Of a DNA stretch of 49,779 nucleotides, positions 26,244 to 34,459 are shown in pieces. Numbering within the stretch: position 1 is the stretch's first letter; each line of letters begins with the position of its first letter. The DNA lies in the NCBI GenBank assembly GCA_025454815.1, contig JALONR010000036.1, positions 1 to 49,779 of the forward strand, in the 5' to 3' direction. Below the pieces are notes generated by a model. The model was not told where the DNA came from and did no database searches. It saw nothing but the letters and a program-made list of their open reading frames with translations. The DNA is from Bacteroidales bacterium (lineage in GTDB: Bacteria > Bacteroidota > Bacteroidia > Bacteroidales > VadinHA17). Both the position numbers and the translations under genes were made by a program.

Positions 26244-27523
26244 TGCCGGATGTTTTTCAGGTCGAAACCTATGTCTTTCCTGTAATTCATCCCGCTGAAA
26301 GAGACCTCTCTTACGGAAGCATAGCTCCGTGCAAGCGCCTCCTCCATGGATCCGCCCGTCGAGGTGACGGCTATCACCCTGCCGCCTGAGGTCACCAGGA
26401 GGCCATTGTCACTCCTGGTGCCGGCATGAAAGAGAGTGCTCTCTTTAACCCTCTCTGTACCGGTCACAGGAAAACCCTTCGCGTAGGTGTCAGGGTAACC
26501 TCCCGAGACAACCATGATCGTTACTGCCGTTTCCGGGGAGAACACCACTGTCCGTGATTCAAGATCGCGGTTTGCCACACCTTCAAGAAGGTCAAAAAAA
26601 TCACTTTCAATCCTTGGCAGGATCACCTCGGTTTCAGGATCACCGAGCCGGGCGTTGTATTCAATCACAAAAGGATCACCCTCAACATTCATCAGGCCGA
26701 AGAAGATGAATCCGCGATAATCTATTCCCTCTTCCTTCAGTCCCTCAACCGTGGGTCTGATGATCCGGTCCTCCACCCTGGTCAGGAATTCGGGAGATGC
26801 AAACGGCACCGGTGAAACTGCACCCATCCCACCGGTGTTCTTCCCGGTATCACCTTCCCCTATCCGCTTATAGTCCTTGGCTTCAGGTAAAATACGGTAT
26901 GATCTCCCGTCGGTGATCACAAATGCAGACATCTCAATCCCCCTGAGATACTCTTCAATTACCACCCTGCTGCCCGCAGCACCGAACCTTCCTCCAAGCA
27001 TTGCCTTCAGTTCGTCAACTGCCTCGTCAAAATCATTCAGTATCAGTACTCCTTTCCCGGCCGCCAGGCCGTCAGCCTTGAGCACATAGGGCGGTTTGAG
27101 TCCTTTCATGAAGGTGACGGCATCACTGATGGTTTCAGCGGTGAAGGTCCCATAGGAAGCTGTAGGTATGCCATGCCTTTTCATGAACCCCTTGGCAAAG
27201 TCCTTGCTGCCTTCAAGTATGGCACCGGCCCGCCGGGGCCCTATCACTGACACACCTGACAGGGCAGGGTCATCTTCAATATAATCAGCAATACCGTCGG
27301 CAAGGGGTGCCTCCGGGCCGACCACCACCATTCCAATCCCATGGTCAATGATGGTTCGCCGCACTCCTTCAAAATCACCCGGGTCAACCGGAATATTGAC
27401 GGCCAGTGCTGCAGTTCCCGGATTGCCGGGAGCGACAAATAGTTTCAGCGGCCTGGTGCTCTGTGCCAGTTTCCATGTGATCGCGTGCTCACGTCCTCCC
27501 GATCCGAGAATAAGAATATTCAT
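26240..27523 (-). CDS. purD: Phosphoribosylamine--glycine ligase
   Basis: A 427-residue cytoplasmic enzyme that joins glycine to 5-phosphoribosylamine using ATP, the second step of de novo purine synthesis. Recognisable are the N-terminal ILGSGGREHAI, the VVGPEAPLADGI block, the ATP-grasp part (PYVLKADGLAAGKGV; GFIFFGLM; EYNARLGDPET) and the C-terminal domain. Length is normal for the family. It begins 49 nt after the polysaccharide deacetylase gene and overlaps the membrane-protein gene downstream. Confidence 0.98.
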   Translation of the reverse strand: MNILILGSGGREHAITWKLAQSTRPLKLFVAPGNPGTAALAVNIPVDPGDFEGVRRTIIDHGIGMVVVGPEAPLADGIADYIEDDPALSGVSVIGPRRAGAILEGSKDFAKGFMKRHGIPTASYGTFTAETISDAVTFMKGLKPPYVLKADGLAAGKGVLILNDFDEAVDELKAMLGGRFGAAGSRVVIEEYLRGIEMSAFVITDGRSYRILPEAKDYKRIGEGDTGKNTGGMGAVSPVPFASPEFLTRVEDRIIRPTVEGLKEEGIDYRGFIFFGLMNVEGDPFVIEYNARLGDPETEVILPRIESDFFDLLEGVANRDLESRTVVFSPETAVTIMVVSGGYPDTYAKGFPVTGTERVKESTLFHAGTRSDNGLLVTSGGRVIAVTSTGGSMEEALARSYASVREVSFSGMNYRKDIGFDLKNIRQ

Positions 27524-27572
27524 GTTAAATGTTGCTTTCCCCTTTCAAAAATAGTATTTAGGATGTAATTAC

Positions 27573-28199
27573 TCAGCCCCTGGGCGAATAATCATCCACC
27601 CGTCCGAATGAATAATCCTCTGAAATTGCTTTCTCAAGGAACCGGTCAAGATATTGCATCGCACTGCTGGTCTCCCTGTCATGAAGTACTATCACTGACC
27701 CGGGCCTGATCCTTGATGCCAGGATTCCGTAAGATTCCGGGGCCGGCAGGGTCTGGTCAAAGTCATACGGCATAAGGTCCCAGAAGACTATCTGCATTGT
27801 CCGCTCCAGTATCCTGTACTGTCTTACCCGCAGTCTCCCGTATGGCGGCCTGAACAGATTGCTGCAGGTTATATCCCTTCCCCTGAACACATCGGCACAA
27901 TAGGTGCGGATTGGTGTTTTAAGCCCGTTAAGATGGCTGAAGCCGTGATTGCCTATTGTATGACCCTCAGCGGCTATCCTTGCAAAAAGACCCGGAGCGG
28001 CAATCACCCTGCTCCCGGTACAGAAAAAGGTGGCCCTGACATCTCGTGCTGCGAGGATGTCAAGGATCCGGGGTGTCGATACAGGATCCGGTCCGTCATC
28101 AAATGTAAGGTACAGCCTCCTCCCCCCGCCTTTTATGGAATAAATGGCATCAGGATAGATAATCCCGGCTGGAAACGGCCTGCGGTAATTCCTGATCAT
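27573..28199 (-). CDS. Polysaccharide deacetylase (NodB-like, CE4 type)
   Basis: A 208-residue single-domain protein with the NodB motifs: LTFDDGPDP (Asp34 base, Asp35 metal ligand) and IGNHGFSHL (His85 and His89 metal ligands), then RPPYGRLR and a C-terminal IVLHD. These enzymes use a metal to remove acetyl groups from chitin-like or peptidoglycan sugars. No signal peptide or membrane anchor is evident, which is unusual for a wall-acting CE4 but not rare in Bacteroidota. It overlaps the DUF2723 gene by 4 nt (ATGA at 28196-28199), which suggests a joint role in glycan or glycoprotein handling. The actual substrate is unknown. Confidence 0.93.
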   Translation of the reverse strand: MIRNYRRPFPAGIIYPDAIYSIKGGGRRLYLTFDDGPDPVSTPRILDILAARDVRATFFCTGSRVIAAPGLFARIAAEGHTIGNHGFSHLNGLKTPIRTYCADVFRGRDITCSNLFRPPYGRLRVRQYRILERTMQIVFWDLMPYDFDQTLPAPESYGILASRIRPGSVIVLHDRETSSAMQYLDRFLEKAISEDYSFGRVDDYSPRG

Positions 28200-31100
28200 C
28201 TTGCAGGCACCTCTCCGTAAAACCTGTTAAGCTCAGCGGAGGTACGGGCAGAAAGCCCGGTCATGCCGTGCCTGGTTGCCAGCCTGTAAACATCAAGCAA
28301 AGCCTGAAGTGAAACAGATGCGTTGTAATCAATCCCGTAACTCCTATCATCAGGCAAGCCGGCAATGAAGGTCAGGGTTGCTACCGAATTATCAACGATA
28401 TCATTGCACAGCTTTTCGGCATCTTCCTTCTTTCCTGCCATTGCCAGCGCATCTCCAAGGTCAATGCTGAAGTAGTCATATGGCATCTTGGAAGGCGGAA
28501 CTATTGTCAGACCCTTTTCCACAGCTGCCAGTGCCCTGACAGTATCACCCTCAGCCACAAGCGCCCTCGCCAGCCTGGCAAACTGACGCCTGAACACATC
28601 AAACATGCGGCGGTTGCTCTCATCGAGGTAAACACCCTCCTTCTCCGCATTGCCCCATCTGAAGTTGTTCATCATGTTTTCATACATCTCCCTGGTGTCT
28701 ACCATCCCTGTTTCACCCGGTCCGGGCTGAGATATCCTTATCGGACTGACACGGTATGCCATCCCTTCCAGGACGAAAAACTGTTCAAGCCCCGTGTATG
28801 TTGAAGAGGGTACCGTCACCGAATAATAGAGAGGCCTCTCCCAGTTATTGCCAGCCATGAAGTCTATCACAGCAAGATCATCCTTAATGGCCATGTTGCT
28901 GGTGAACTTCCAGATCATGGGCACAATCATCCTGTCAGCATGATATGGCCTTACTGCTCCGGTAGATATTACATGGGCTGAATCGACATCCACTATGAAC
29001 TCTCTGACAGGAATGAAGTTGAAGAAATCGCCCCGGCCCGAGAGATCAACCTTGGCCTTCGGGTCATCAGATCCGACAAACTCCATCACCTTCCGTATGG
29101 GTGTAGGCTCCTTGATGAGATCCTCAACAGGAAGCTGAACACGCTCTCCCTCAATGTATTTTTCAACAGGAAGGGTAAAGGGGAGCGGGTCTGACTCAAA
29201 GGCTTTCCGGCTCATCGACTCGATGTAGAAACCGCTCTGGAGGTAACTCAGGTTGGCAACACGGACATCAATCCGGTATCCCTCGACGTCCTGAATATAC
29301 CAGAGCGGGAAGGAGTCGTTGTCTCCGTAGGTCAGCAAAACTGCATTCTCATCAACTGACGCCAGGTAGTTGGAGGCAATGTCCCTGGCAGTATACCTGT
29401 CAGACCTGTCATGGTCATCATAGTTCTGAATGATCATCAGAAGCGGCACAGCCGCCATAATCACCACTGACGGAATGACTGCAGCCGGGTATTCCTTCAT
29501 GAACTTGCGCAGCATATCATAAAAGAACATCAGGCTCATCCCTATCCATATGGCAAAGGCATAGAAGGAGCCTGCATAGGCATAGTCCCTCTCGCGCGGC
29601 TGGCTGGGATTCTGGTTAAGATATGTCACTATTGCGAGCCCGGTCATAAGAAAGAGAAGAGCAACCAGCGAAAGTCCCTTGCCGTCACGCCGGTACTGCC
29701 AGTATATTCCTGCCAGTCCGGCAAGCAGGGGCAAAAGGAAATAGGCATTCCTGGCAGGATTGTTCCGGTTCTCCTCCGGCAGCAGCGACTGGTCACCCAG
29801 CCGCGGATTGTCAATGAAGGACAGGCCCGAAATCCAGTTGCCGTCCATGACATTGCCGTTACCCTGCACATCATTTTGCCTCCCGGAAAAATTCCACATG
29901 AAATATCTCATGTACATGACACCTACCTGGTACCTGAAGAAGAAACGAAGGTTCTCGCCAAAGGTGGGAATGGTGGCCTGCTCAGTCCCCTGCCCTGACC
30001 TGATGGTGACTTTGGTTCCCTTTACCTTACCCCAGTATTCATATTCGCGGATGTGACCCGGATCACTGCTGTACATCCGGGGAAATAAGGTCATAAACCT
30101 TTTATCATACTTATATTCAGTCTGATAATATGGAACATACCTGCCGTCCTTCTTGTTGTAGCCTCCAACCTTTTTATCTATGCCTGTAACCGGGGCCGAG
30201 TAATAATGTCCGTACAGGAAGGGTGCCCTCGGGTATTGTGACCTGTTTATGTAATAGATGAATGAGAAGACATCTGAAGGATCATTCTGATTCATCGGCG
30301 GGTGGGCATTGGCCCTTATTATTATCAGGGCGAAGGAGGAGTATCCCAGCATCAGCACAGCCACTACCGTCATGACGAAATTCAGGATCTTCTTCCCCTT
30401 CCTGAGGGAGTACCAGATTCCCCCGATGACCAGTCCTGTAAGCGCAAATATATATATGTAGAGGCCTGTATTGTATGGCAGGCCCAGGGTGTTTACGAAG
30501 AAGAGCTCGAACCAACCCGCCACTTTTGCCACACCCGGAACGAAAATGAAGTTGAGAATCCCGAGGATGATAAACCCGGAAAGGAGAGCATATATTACTC
30601 CCCTTGAGGTTGGTCTGTATTTCCTGAAGTACCACAGCAGGACTATCACAGGGAGGGCAAGGAGGTTAAGGAGATGCACCCCTATTGAAAGTCCCATGAG
30701 GTAGGCAATCAGTATTATCCAGCGGCCGGCATGAGGATCATCGGCTTCATCATACCAGCGGAGCATGGCCCATACCACGGCAGCAGTGAAGAGTGAACTG
30801 GTAGCATATACCTCACCCTCCACGGCAGAGAACCAGAAAGTGTCAGAGAATGCATAGGTGAGGGCCCCGGCAGCACCGGAGGCCAGTATTGCAAAACCTT
30901 TTCCGCCGGAGACTCTCTCTTCATCGCCAGTGGCCATCCTGATGAGCCTGGTGATGGTCCAGAAAAGGAAGAGTATCGTAAAGGCACTGGCAAATGCTGA
31001 AAGGATGTTCACCATCATTGCCACTTTTGAGGTATCACCCCCGGCAAAAAAGGTGAAAAACCTTCCGAGGAGCATGAAGAAGGGAGCGCCCGGAGGGTGT

Positions 31101-31249
31101 CCCACCTCAAGCCTGTAGGAACAGAGGATGAACTCCCCGCAGTCCCAGAAGCTGACGGTGGGTTCAATGGTCAAAAGATATATAACCAGCGAGACGGCAA
31201 AAACAGCCCATCCGGTTACATTGTTCCACAGTCTGAATCCTTTTTTCAT
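28196..31249 (-). CDS. DUF2723 membrane protein, GT-C/GT117-like glycosyltransferase
   Basis: A 1017-residue protein. The start is set at 31249 (MKKGFRLWN), whose ATG overlaps the stop of the upstream glycosylase gene (ATGA, 31246-31249); an earlier in-frame start would overlap more deeply with no membrane signal. The N-terminal half has about 10-12 membrane segments with the DUF2723 hallmark TVSFWDCGEF and VGHPPGAPF near its start. The C-terminal half is soluble and has tetratricopeptide-like helices near the end (ALAAVEKGLTIVP, DALAMAGKKEDAEKL). The family is related to eukaryotic TMEM260 (GT117, protein O-mannosyl transfer), with the Asp-Cys-Gly-Glu loop at the likely active site. A role in protein O-glycosylation is inferred. 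Confidence 0.92.
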   Translation of the reverse strand: MKKGFRLWNNVTGWAVFAVSLVIYLLTIEPTVSFWDCGEFILCSYRLEVGHPPGAPFFMLLGRFFTFFAGGDTSKVAMMVNILSAFASAFTILFLFWTITRLIRMATGDEERVSGGKGFAILASGAAGALTYAFSDTFWFSAVEGEVYATSSLFTAAVVWAMLRWYDEADDPHAGRWIILIAYLMGLSIGVHLLNLLALPVIVLLWYFRKYRPTSRGVIYALLSGFIILGILNFIFVPGVAKVAGWFELFFVNTLGLPYNTGLYIYIFALTGLVIGGIWYSLRKGKKILNFVMTVVAVLMLGYSSFALIIIRANAHPPMNQNDPSDVFSFIYYINRSQYPRAPFLYGHYYSAPVTGIDKKVGGYNKKDGRYVPYYQTEYKYDKRFMTLFPRMYSSDPGHIREYEYWGKVKGTKVTIRSGQGTEQATIPTFGENLRFFFRYQVGVMYMRYFMWNFSGRQNDVQGNGNVMDGNWISGLSFIDNPRLGDQSLLPEENRNNPARNAYFLLPLLAGLAGIYWQYRRDGKGLSLVALLFLMTGLAIVTYLNQNPSQPRERDYAYAGSFYAFAIWIGMSLMFFYDMLRKFMKEYPAAVIPSVVIMAAVPLLMIIQNYDDHDRSDRYTARDIASNYLASVDENAVLLTYGDNDSFPLWYIQDVEGYRIDVRVANLSYLQSGFYIESMSRKAFESDPLPFTLPVEKYIEGERVQLPVEDLIKEPTPIRKVMEFVGSDDPKAKVDLSGRGDFFNFIPVREFIVDVDSAHVISTGAVRPYHADRMIVPMIWKFTSNMAIKDDLAVIDFMAGNNWERPLYYSVTVPSSTYTGLEQFFVLEGMAYRVSPIRISQPGPGETGMVDTREMYENMMNNFRWGNAEKEGVYLDESNRRMFDVFRRQFARLARALVAEGDTVRALAAVEKGLTIVPPSKMPYDYFSIDLGDALAMAGKKEDAEKLCNDIVDNSVATLTFIAGLPDDRSYGIDYNASVSLQALLDVYRLATRHGMTGLSARTSAELNRFYGEVPAR

Positions 31250-31770
31250 TTTGTTCCTTTTTGGTTCCTTATCATGAAGCGCCAGGGCTTGCTTATCCAT
31301 GGTTCGCCGGCATAGTCTATCCCCACCCTGGGTCCGGAAATAACTTCCGGGCGGCACCCTGTTTCCTCAATCCAGATCCTGCCTGATGATACCAGGTCCT
31401 CGCAGTTGAAAGAACCGTCAATTCCCAGGCCCCTGGTCAACCGCCCCGGTCCGCTGTGCTGTGATACTCCCCTTATCAGCACGGCCTGGGGGAAGTCTTG
31501 AGGACCCGTCACCACATTCAGCATCCAGTGCATCCCGTAGACAAAGTAAATATAAAGATGGCCTCCCGGCATATACATTGGCTCCGTTCTTGGTGTCCTT
31601 CCCCTGCTGGCATGACATGCCCTGTCGTCGTCGCCAAGATAGGCCTCGGTCTCGGTTATCATGTATTTCCCGGTCTTCTTTCCTGTGCCAATTACCAGGT
31701 CCATCCCAGGCAACAACCCTGCTACCGTCACCGCATCTGCAAGAAAGAAACTCCGGTCAACTCTGCTCAT
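31246..31770 (-). CDS. DNA-3-methyladenine glycosylase (AAG/MPG family)
   Basis: A 174-residue enzyme that excises alkylated purines in base-excision repair. The core ITETEAYLGDDDRACHASRG carries the family's catalytic Glu in ETEAY, and MYMPGGHLYIYFVYGMHWMLNVV matches the next block (VYGMH...N). RLTRGLGID near the C-terminus is also diagnostic. It is slightly shorter than usual (about 190-200) at the N-terminus, but the first strand block (FFLADAVTVAGLLPG) is present. It follows the guanine deaminase gene by 9 nt and overlaps DUF2723 by 4 nt. Confidence 0.95.
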   Translation of the reverse strand: MSRVDRSFFLADAVTVAGLLPGMDLVIGTGKKTGKYMITETEAYLGDDDRACHASRGRTPRTEPMYMPGGHLYIYFVYGMHWMLNVVTGPQDFPQAVLIRGVSQHSGPGRLTRGLGIDGSFNCEDLVSSGRIWIEETGCRPEVISGPRVGIDYAGEPWISKPWRFMIRNQKGTK

Positions 31771-31779
31771 CGGGGTTTT

Positions 31780-32259
31780 TCAGTACTGCTTTTTATCCGG
31801 CATTTCCTCCCAGCGCTTCAGTATGCTGTCACCCTCCTCCTTAAGCCCGCGCACCATCGCAATGGTTCTCCTGGTTCTGTCAAGAGCCAGCTCCTCGTAT
31901 ATGTGATTGTCACTGAATCCGGCTTCGGCCGCACGGTACCTGTCAGAGGCATAAACAATGCGCCTGATGCCCGCCCAGTATATTGCGCCAAGGCACATGG
32001 GGCAAGGCTCACAGGATGCATAGATGGTACAGTCTCCCAGGTCATGGGTACCAAGGGCTTCAGCAGCCATCCTGATGGCCATTACCTCGGCATGCGCAGT
32101 GGGGTCATGACCGGGCACAACCCTGTTACCGGCATGTGCAATGATGCTTCCTTCCCTGACAATAACCGCACCGAATGGCCCTCCTCCGCTTTCCATATTC
32201 TCACCGGCAGTCTTTATTGCCAGCTCCAGGAACATGAGATCCTCACTGTTAAGCTTCAT
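31780..32259 (-). CDS. guaD: Guanine deaminase (CDA-fold)
   Basis: A 159-residue zinc deaminase. The start is set at 32259 (MKLNSEDL); a longer frame upstream adds an unrelated segment. The zinc site is HAE plus PCPMC (THAEV-type: PTAHAEVMAIR ... SCEPCPMCLGAIYW). The block AAEAGFSDNHIYEEL and the C-terminal W...KKQY match the Bacillus GuaD type rather than TadA, which lacks the GFDDxxIY element. It should convert guanine to xanthine and ammonia for purine salvage, in keeping with purD in the same operon. First gene of the six-gene minus-strand operon. Confidence 0.87.
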   Translation of the reverse strand: MKLNSEDLMFLELAIKTAGENMESGGGPFGAVIVREGSIIAHAGNRVVPGHDPTAHAEVMAIRMAAEALGTHDLGDCTIYASCEPCPMCLGAIYWAGIRRIVYASDRYRAAEAGFSDNHIYEELALDRTRRTIAMVRGLKEEGDSILKRWEEMPDKKQY

Positions 32260-32499
32260 TATCGTTTTCTGTGACAATTTACAGGGTGTAAAAATAAGAA
32301 AAGAATGCCGCCCCGATAAAGGTATCTGCAGTATCATTATCAAACAATGGTTCCTGGTTGTCCGGCTGGAAAGAGATTATCTTTGCAGACAGCATCATCA
32401 GCAGAGGCGTCAGGGCGGCAACCAGGTACTCTGCATGAATGGTCCGGAGGGGCAGACTGCTGAACATGCGGATATTTAAGAAATTAAAAGTACAACATA

Positions 32500-32531
32500 T
32501 TGCTCGGAATAAAAATATGTTGTATTTTTGC
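32500..32531 (+). promoter_or_regulatory. Bacteroidetes-type promoter for the rplM-rpsI operon
   Basis: TTG (32500-32502), 20-nt spacer, TATTTTTGC (32523-32531): a full match to the Bacteroidetes sigma consensus TTG-N19/21-TAnnTTTGC. It lies 61 nt before the rplM start, with transcription expected from about 32537. Confidence 0.85.
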
Positions 32532-32533
32532 AG

Positions 32534-32556
32534 ACCCCAAAAAAGGGGTTTTTATT
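32534..32556 (+). promoter_or_regulatory. Short C4-A6-G4 hairpin with T-rich tail in the rplM leader
   Basis: CCCCAAAAAAGGGG followed by TTTTTATTTT sits at or just past the expected transcription start. The stem has only 4 bp, so it might be a weak attenuator or simply the 5' end of the message; it is too close to the start to act as an ordinary terminator. Confidence 0.4.
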
Positions 32557-32592
32557 TTAAAAAATCATTAATTAACAAAACCTTAGTACAAA

Positions 32593-33048
32593 GTGAACAC
32601 CTTAAGCTACAAGACAGTTTCAGCCAACAAGGCGACTGTTGAGAAAGAGTGGGTACTTGTAGATGCGGAGGGTCAGACACTCGGACGTCTGGCATCTGTT
32701 GTTGCCCTGATGCTGAGGGGGAAGCACAAGACAAGCTTCACGCCTCATGTTGACTGCGGTGATAACGTCATTGTTATCAATGCAGAGAAAGTTGCGCTGA
32801 CGGGAGCAAAGATGACTGACAAGGAGTACATCAGGCATACCGGTTATCCCGGAGGCCAGAGGATCGTCAAGGCTGACGAGCTGATGAAGAAGCATCCGAC
32901 ACGGCTTATTGAATATGCCGTGAAGGGTATGCTTCCGAAAAACAGGCTTGGCCACGCCATCTTCAAGAACCTTTACGTGTATGAAGGCCCTGTGCACAAG
33001 CATGAGGCTCAGCAACCCAAACTAATTGATTTAAAAACCATTAAGTAA
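32593..33048 (+). CDS. rplM: 50S ribosomal protein L13
   Basis: A 151-residue protein with a GTG start (32593). The N-terminus [M]NTLSYKTVSANKATVEKEW is the characteristic form in Bacteroidetes L13, which supports this start over any internal ATG. Core motifs GQTLGRLAS and YIRHTGYPGG are intact, as is the GMLPKNRLG block. It is an early-assembling large-subunit protein. It is followed after 5 nt by rpsI, the conserved L13-S9 operon. Confidence 0.98.
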   Translation: MNTLSYKTVSANKATVEKEWVLVDAEGQTLGRLASVVALMLRGKHKTSFTPHVDCGDNVIVINAEKVALTGAKMTDKEYIRHTGYPGGQRIVKADELMKKHPTRLIEYAVKGMLPKNRLGHAIFKNLYVYEGPVHKHEAQQPKLIDLKTIK

Positions 33049-33053
33049 GAAAC

Positions 33054-33440
33054 ATGGAAGTTATCAACGCTATCGGAAGAAGGAAAGCGGCTGTTGCAAG
33101 AGTGTACCTCAGCGACGGTAAGGGACAGATCACGATCAATGACAGGGAGTACAAACAGTATTTCCCGAATGAGATCCTGCAGTATGTCGTCCTCCAGCCC
33201 CTTAACCTTCTCAATGTTGCCGACAAATATGACATCACAGTCACCCTTGACGGCGGTGGATTCAAAGGTCAGGCAGAGGCGGTACGTCTTGCGATTTCCA
33301 GGGCTCTGATCAAGATTGATCCGGAGTTCAAGCCCAAGCTGAAGGCTGAAGGTTTCACCACGCGTGATCCGCGCGAGGTTGAAAGAAAGAAGCCCGGCAG
33401 ACCAAAGGCACGCAAGAGATTCCAGTTCAGCAAGCGTTAG
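33054..33440 (+). CDS. rpsI: 30S ribosomal protein S9
   Basis: A 128-residue protein, normal length. N-terminal INAIGRRKAAVARVYL and C-terminal KKPGRPKARKRFQFSKR are canonical; the basic tail ending KR reaches the P-site tRNA. It sits 5 nt after rplM and they are certainly co-transcribed. The 115 nt that follow separate it from rpsB, with no clear terminator. Confidence 0.98.
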   Translation: MEVINAIGRRKAAVARVYLSDGKGQITINDREYKQYFPNEILQYVVLQPLNLLNVADKYDITVTLDGGGFKGQAEAVRLAISRALIKIDPEFKPKLKAEGFTTRDPREVERKKPGRPKARKRFQFSKR

Positions 33441-33484
33441 GAGTTCAACAGCAATTAATATAGATGCAGGTTTAGTATCTAAAT

Positions 33485-33525
33485 TGCATTGACTTCCCGC
33501 AAGGAACTACTCTGCAATTGACTTC
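33485..33525 (+). repeat. Imperfect direct repeat in the rpsB leader
   Basis: TGCATTGACTTC (33485-33496) and TGCAATTGACTTC (33513-33525) are near-identical and lie just before rpsB. The duplication could be part of a structured S2-binding leader; no promoter of clear consensus was found between rpsI and rpsB. Confidence 0.4.
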
Positions 33526-33555
33526 ACAGAACGTAAACTTAACAACACAATCAAA

Positions 33556-34428
33556 ATGTCAAGAACCAATTTCAAAGAATTACTGGATGCCGGTGTACAT
33601 TTCGGGCACCTTAAGAGAAAATGGAACCCTGCCATGGCTCCCTATATATTCATGGAGCGCAACGGCATTCATATCATTGACCTTGAAAAAACATCCTTAA
33701 AGATAGACGAGGCTGCTTCAGCAATGAAGCAGATAGCCAAATCAGGCCGCAAGGTCCTCTTCGTGGCCACCAAAAAGCAGGCGAAGGATATCGTTGCTGA
33801 AAAGGTTGGAGCGGTAAATATGCCATACGTGACAGAAAGATGGCCGGGCGGTATGCTCACCAACTTCCCCACCATACGTAAGGCAGTCAAGAAAATGGGC
33901 TCAATAGATAAAATGGCAACTGACGGCACTTTTGACAACCTCTCAAAGAGGGAAAAGCTGCAGATCACACGCCAGAGAGCCAAGCTTGAGAAGAACCTGG
34001 GCTCCATAGCAGACATGACCCGCCAGCCCTCGGCACTTTTCGTGATTGACGTATGCAAGGAACATATAGCCGTACATGAGGCAAAAAGACTCGGTATACC
34101 CGTGTTCGCAATGGTTGACACCAATTCTGATCCGTCAGACATCGACTTCGTGATCCCCGCAAATGATGACGCCGCCAAGTCAATCTCACTGGTGGTTGAT
34201 ATCATGTGCCAGGCTATCGCCGAAGGGCTCAATGAGCGCAAGGCAGAAAAGGACAAGGACAGCGCCCAGGCTGACAGGGATGAAATGCCCGAAGGTTCAC
34301 GCAAAAGCAAGTTCAGGGCCGCCGACTATGAAGAGGAGAAACCCGTGATGAAGGGTGACGACTCCGTTGAGGCTGAAGCTGAAAAAGCTGCTGAGGAAGT
34401 TGAAGAACCCACAGAGGAGGAAGAATAG
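33556..34428 (+). CDS. rpsB: 30S ribosomal protein S2
   Basis: A 290-residue protein. Motifs ELLDAGVHFGHLKRKWNP, TERWPGGMLTN and DTNSDPSDIDFVIPANDDA are all in place. The chain is longer than the typical 230-250 because of an acidic, charged C-terminal tail (from about residue 228, with DSVEAEAEKAAEEVEEP), as seen in many Bacteroidetes S2 proteins. It is followed after 31 nt by tsf, the conserved S2-EF-Ts pair. Confidence 0.98.
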   Translation: MSRTNFKELLDAGVHFGHLKRKWNPAMAPYIFMERNGIHIIDLEKTSLKIDEAASAMKQIAKSGRKVLFVATKKQAKDIVAEKVGAVNMPYVTERWPGGMLTNFPTIRKAVKKMGSIDKMATDGTFDNLSKREKLQITRQRAKLEKNLGSIADMTRQPSALFVIDVCKEHIAVHEAKRLGIPVFAMVDTNSDPSDIDFVIPANDDAAKSISLVVDIMCQAIAEGLNERKAEKDKDSAQADRDEMPEGSRKSKFRAADYEEEKPVMKGDDSVEAEAEKAAEEVEEPTEEEE

Positions 34429-34459
34429 TCAAATCAACCACTTAAACAGAAACAATACT

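Larger units (their letters stand above)
32260..32592. other. Divergent region between guaD operon and rplM, with two plus-strand promoter matches
   Basis: This 333-nt stretch holds the rplM promoter (32500-32531) and a second perfect -7 box TATCTTTGC at 32378-32386 with a TTG 17 nt upstream (32358-32360), a short spacing. About 110 nt lie between the two, containing complementary pairs GCAGAG/CTCTGC and CAGCAG/CTGCTG. That could be a small RNA or long leader. A 62-codon minus-strand frame (32279-32467) is not convincing. Confidence 0.4.

Noticed and set aside
31498..32274. 258-codon plus-strand frame
   Set aside because: Antisense to the DNA glycosylase and guanine deaminase genes, both of which have clear catalytic motifs.
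32279..32467. 62-codon minus-strand frame between guaD and rplM
   Set aside because: No ribosome site, no family, and it overlaps plus-strand promoter-like sequence; left as non-coding.
33669..34310. 213-codon minus-strand frame
   Set aside because: Antisense to rpsB, whose protein is canonical; no independent signal or homology.
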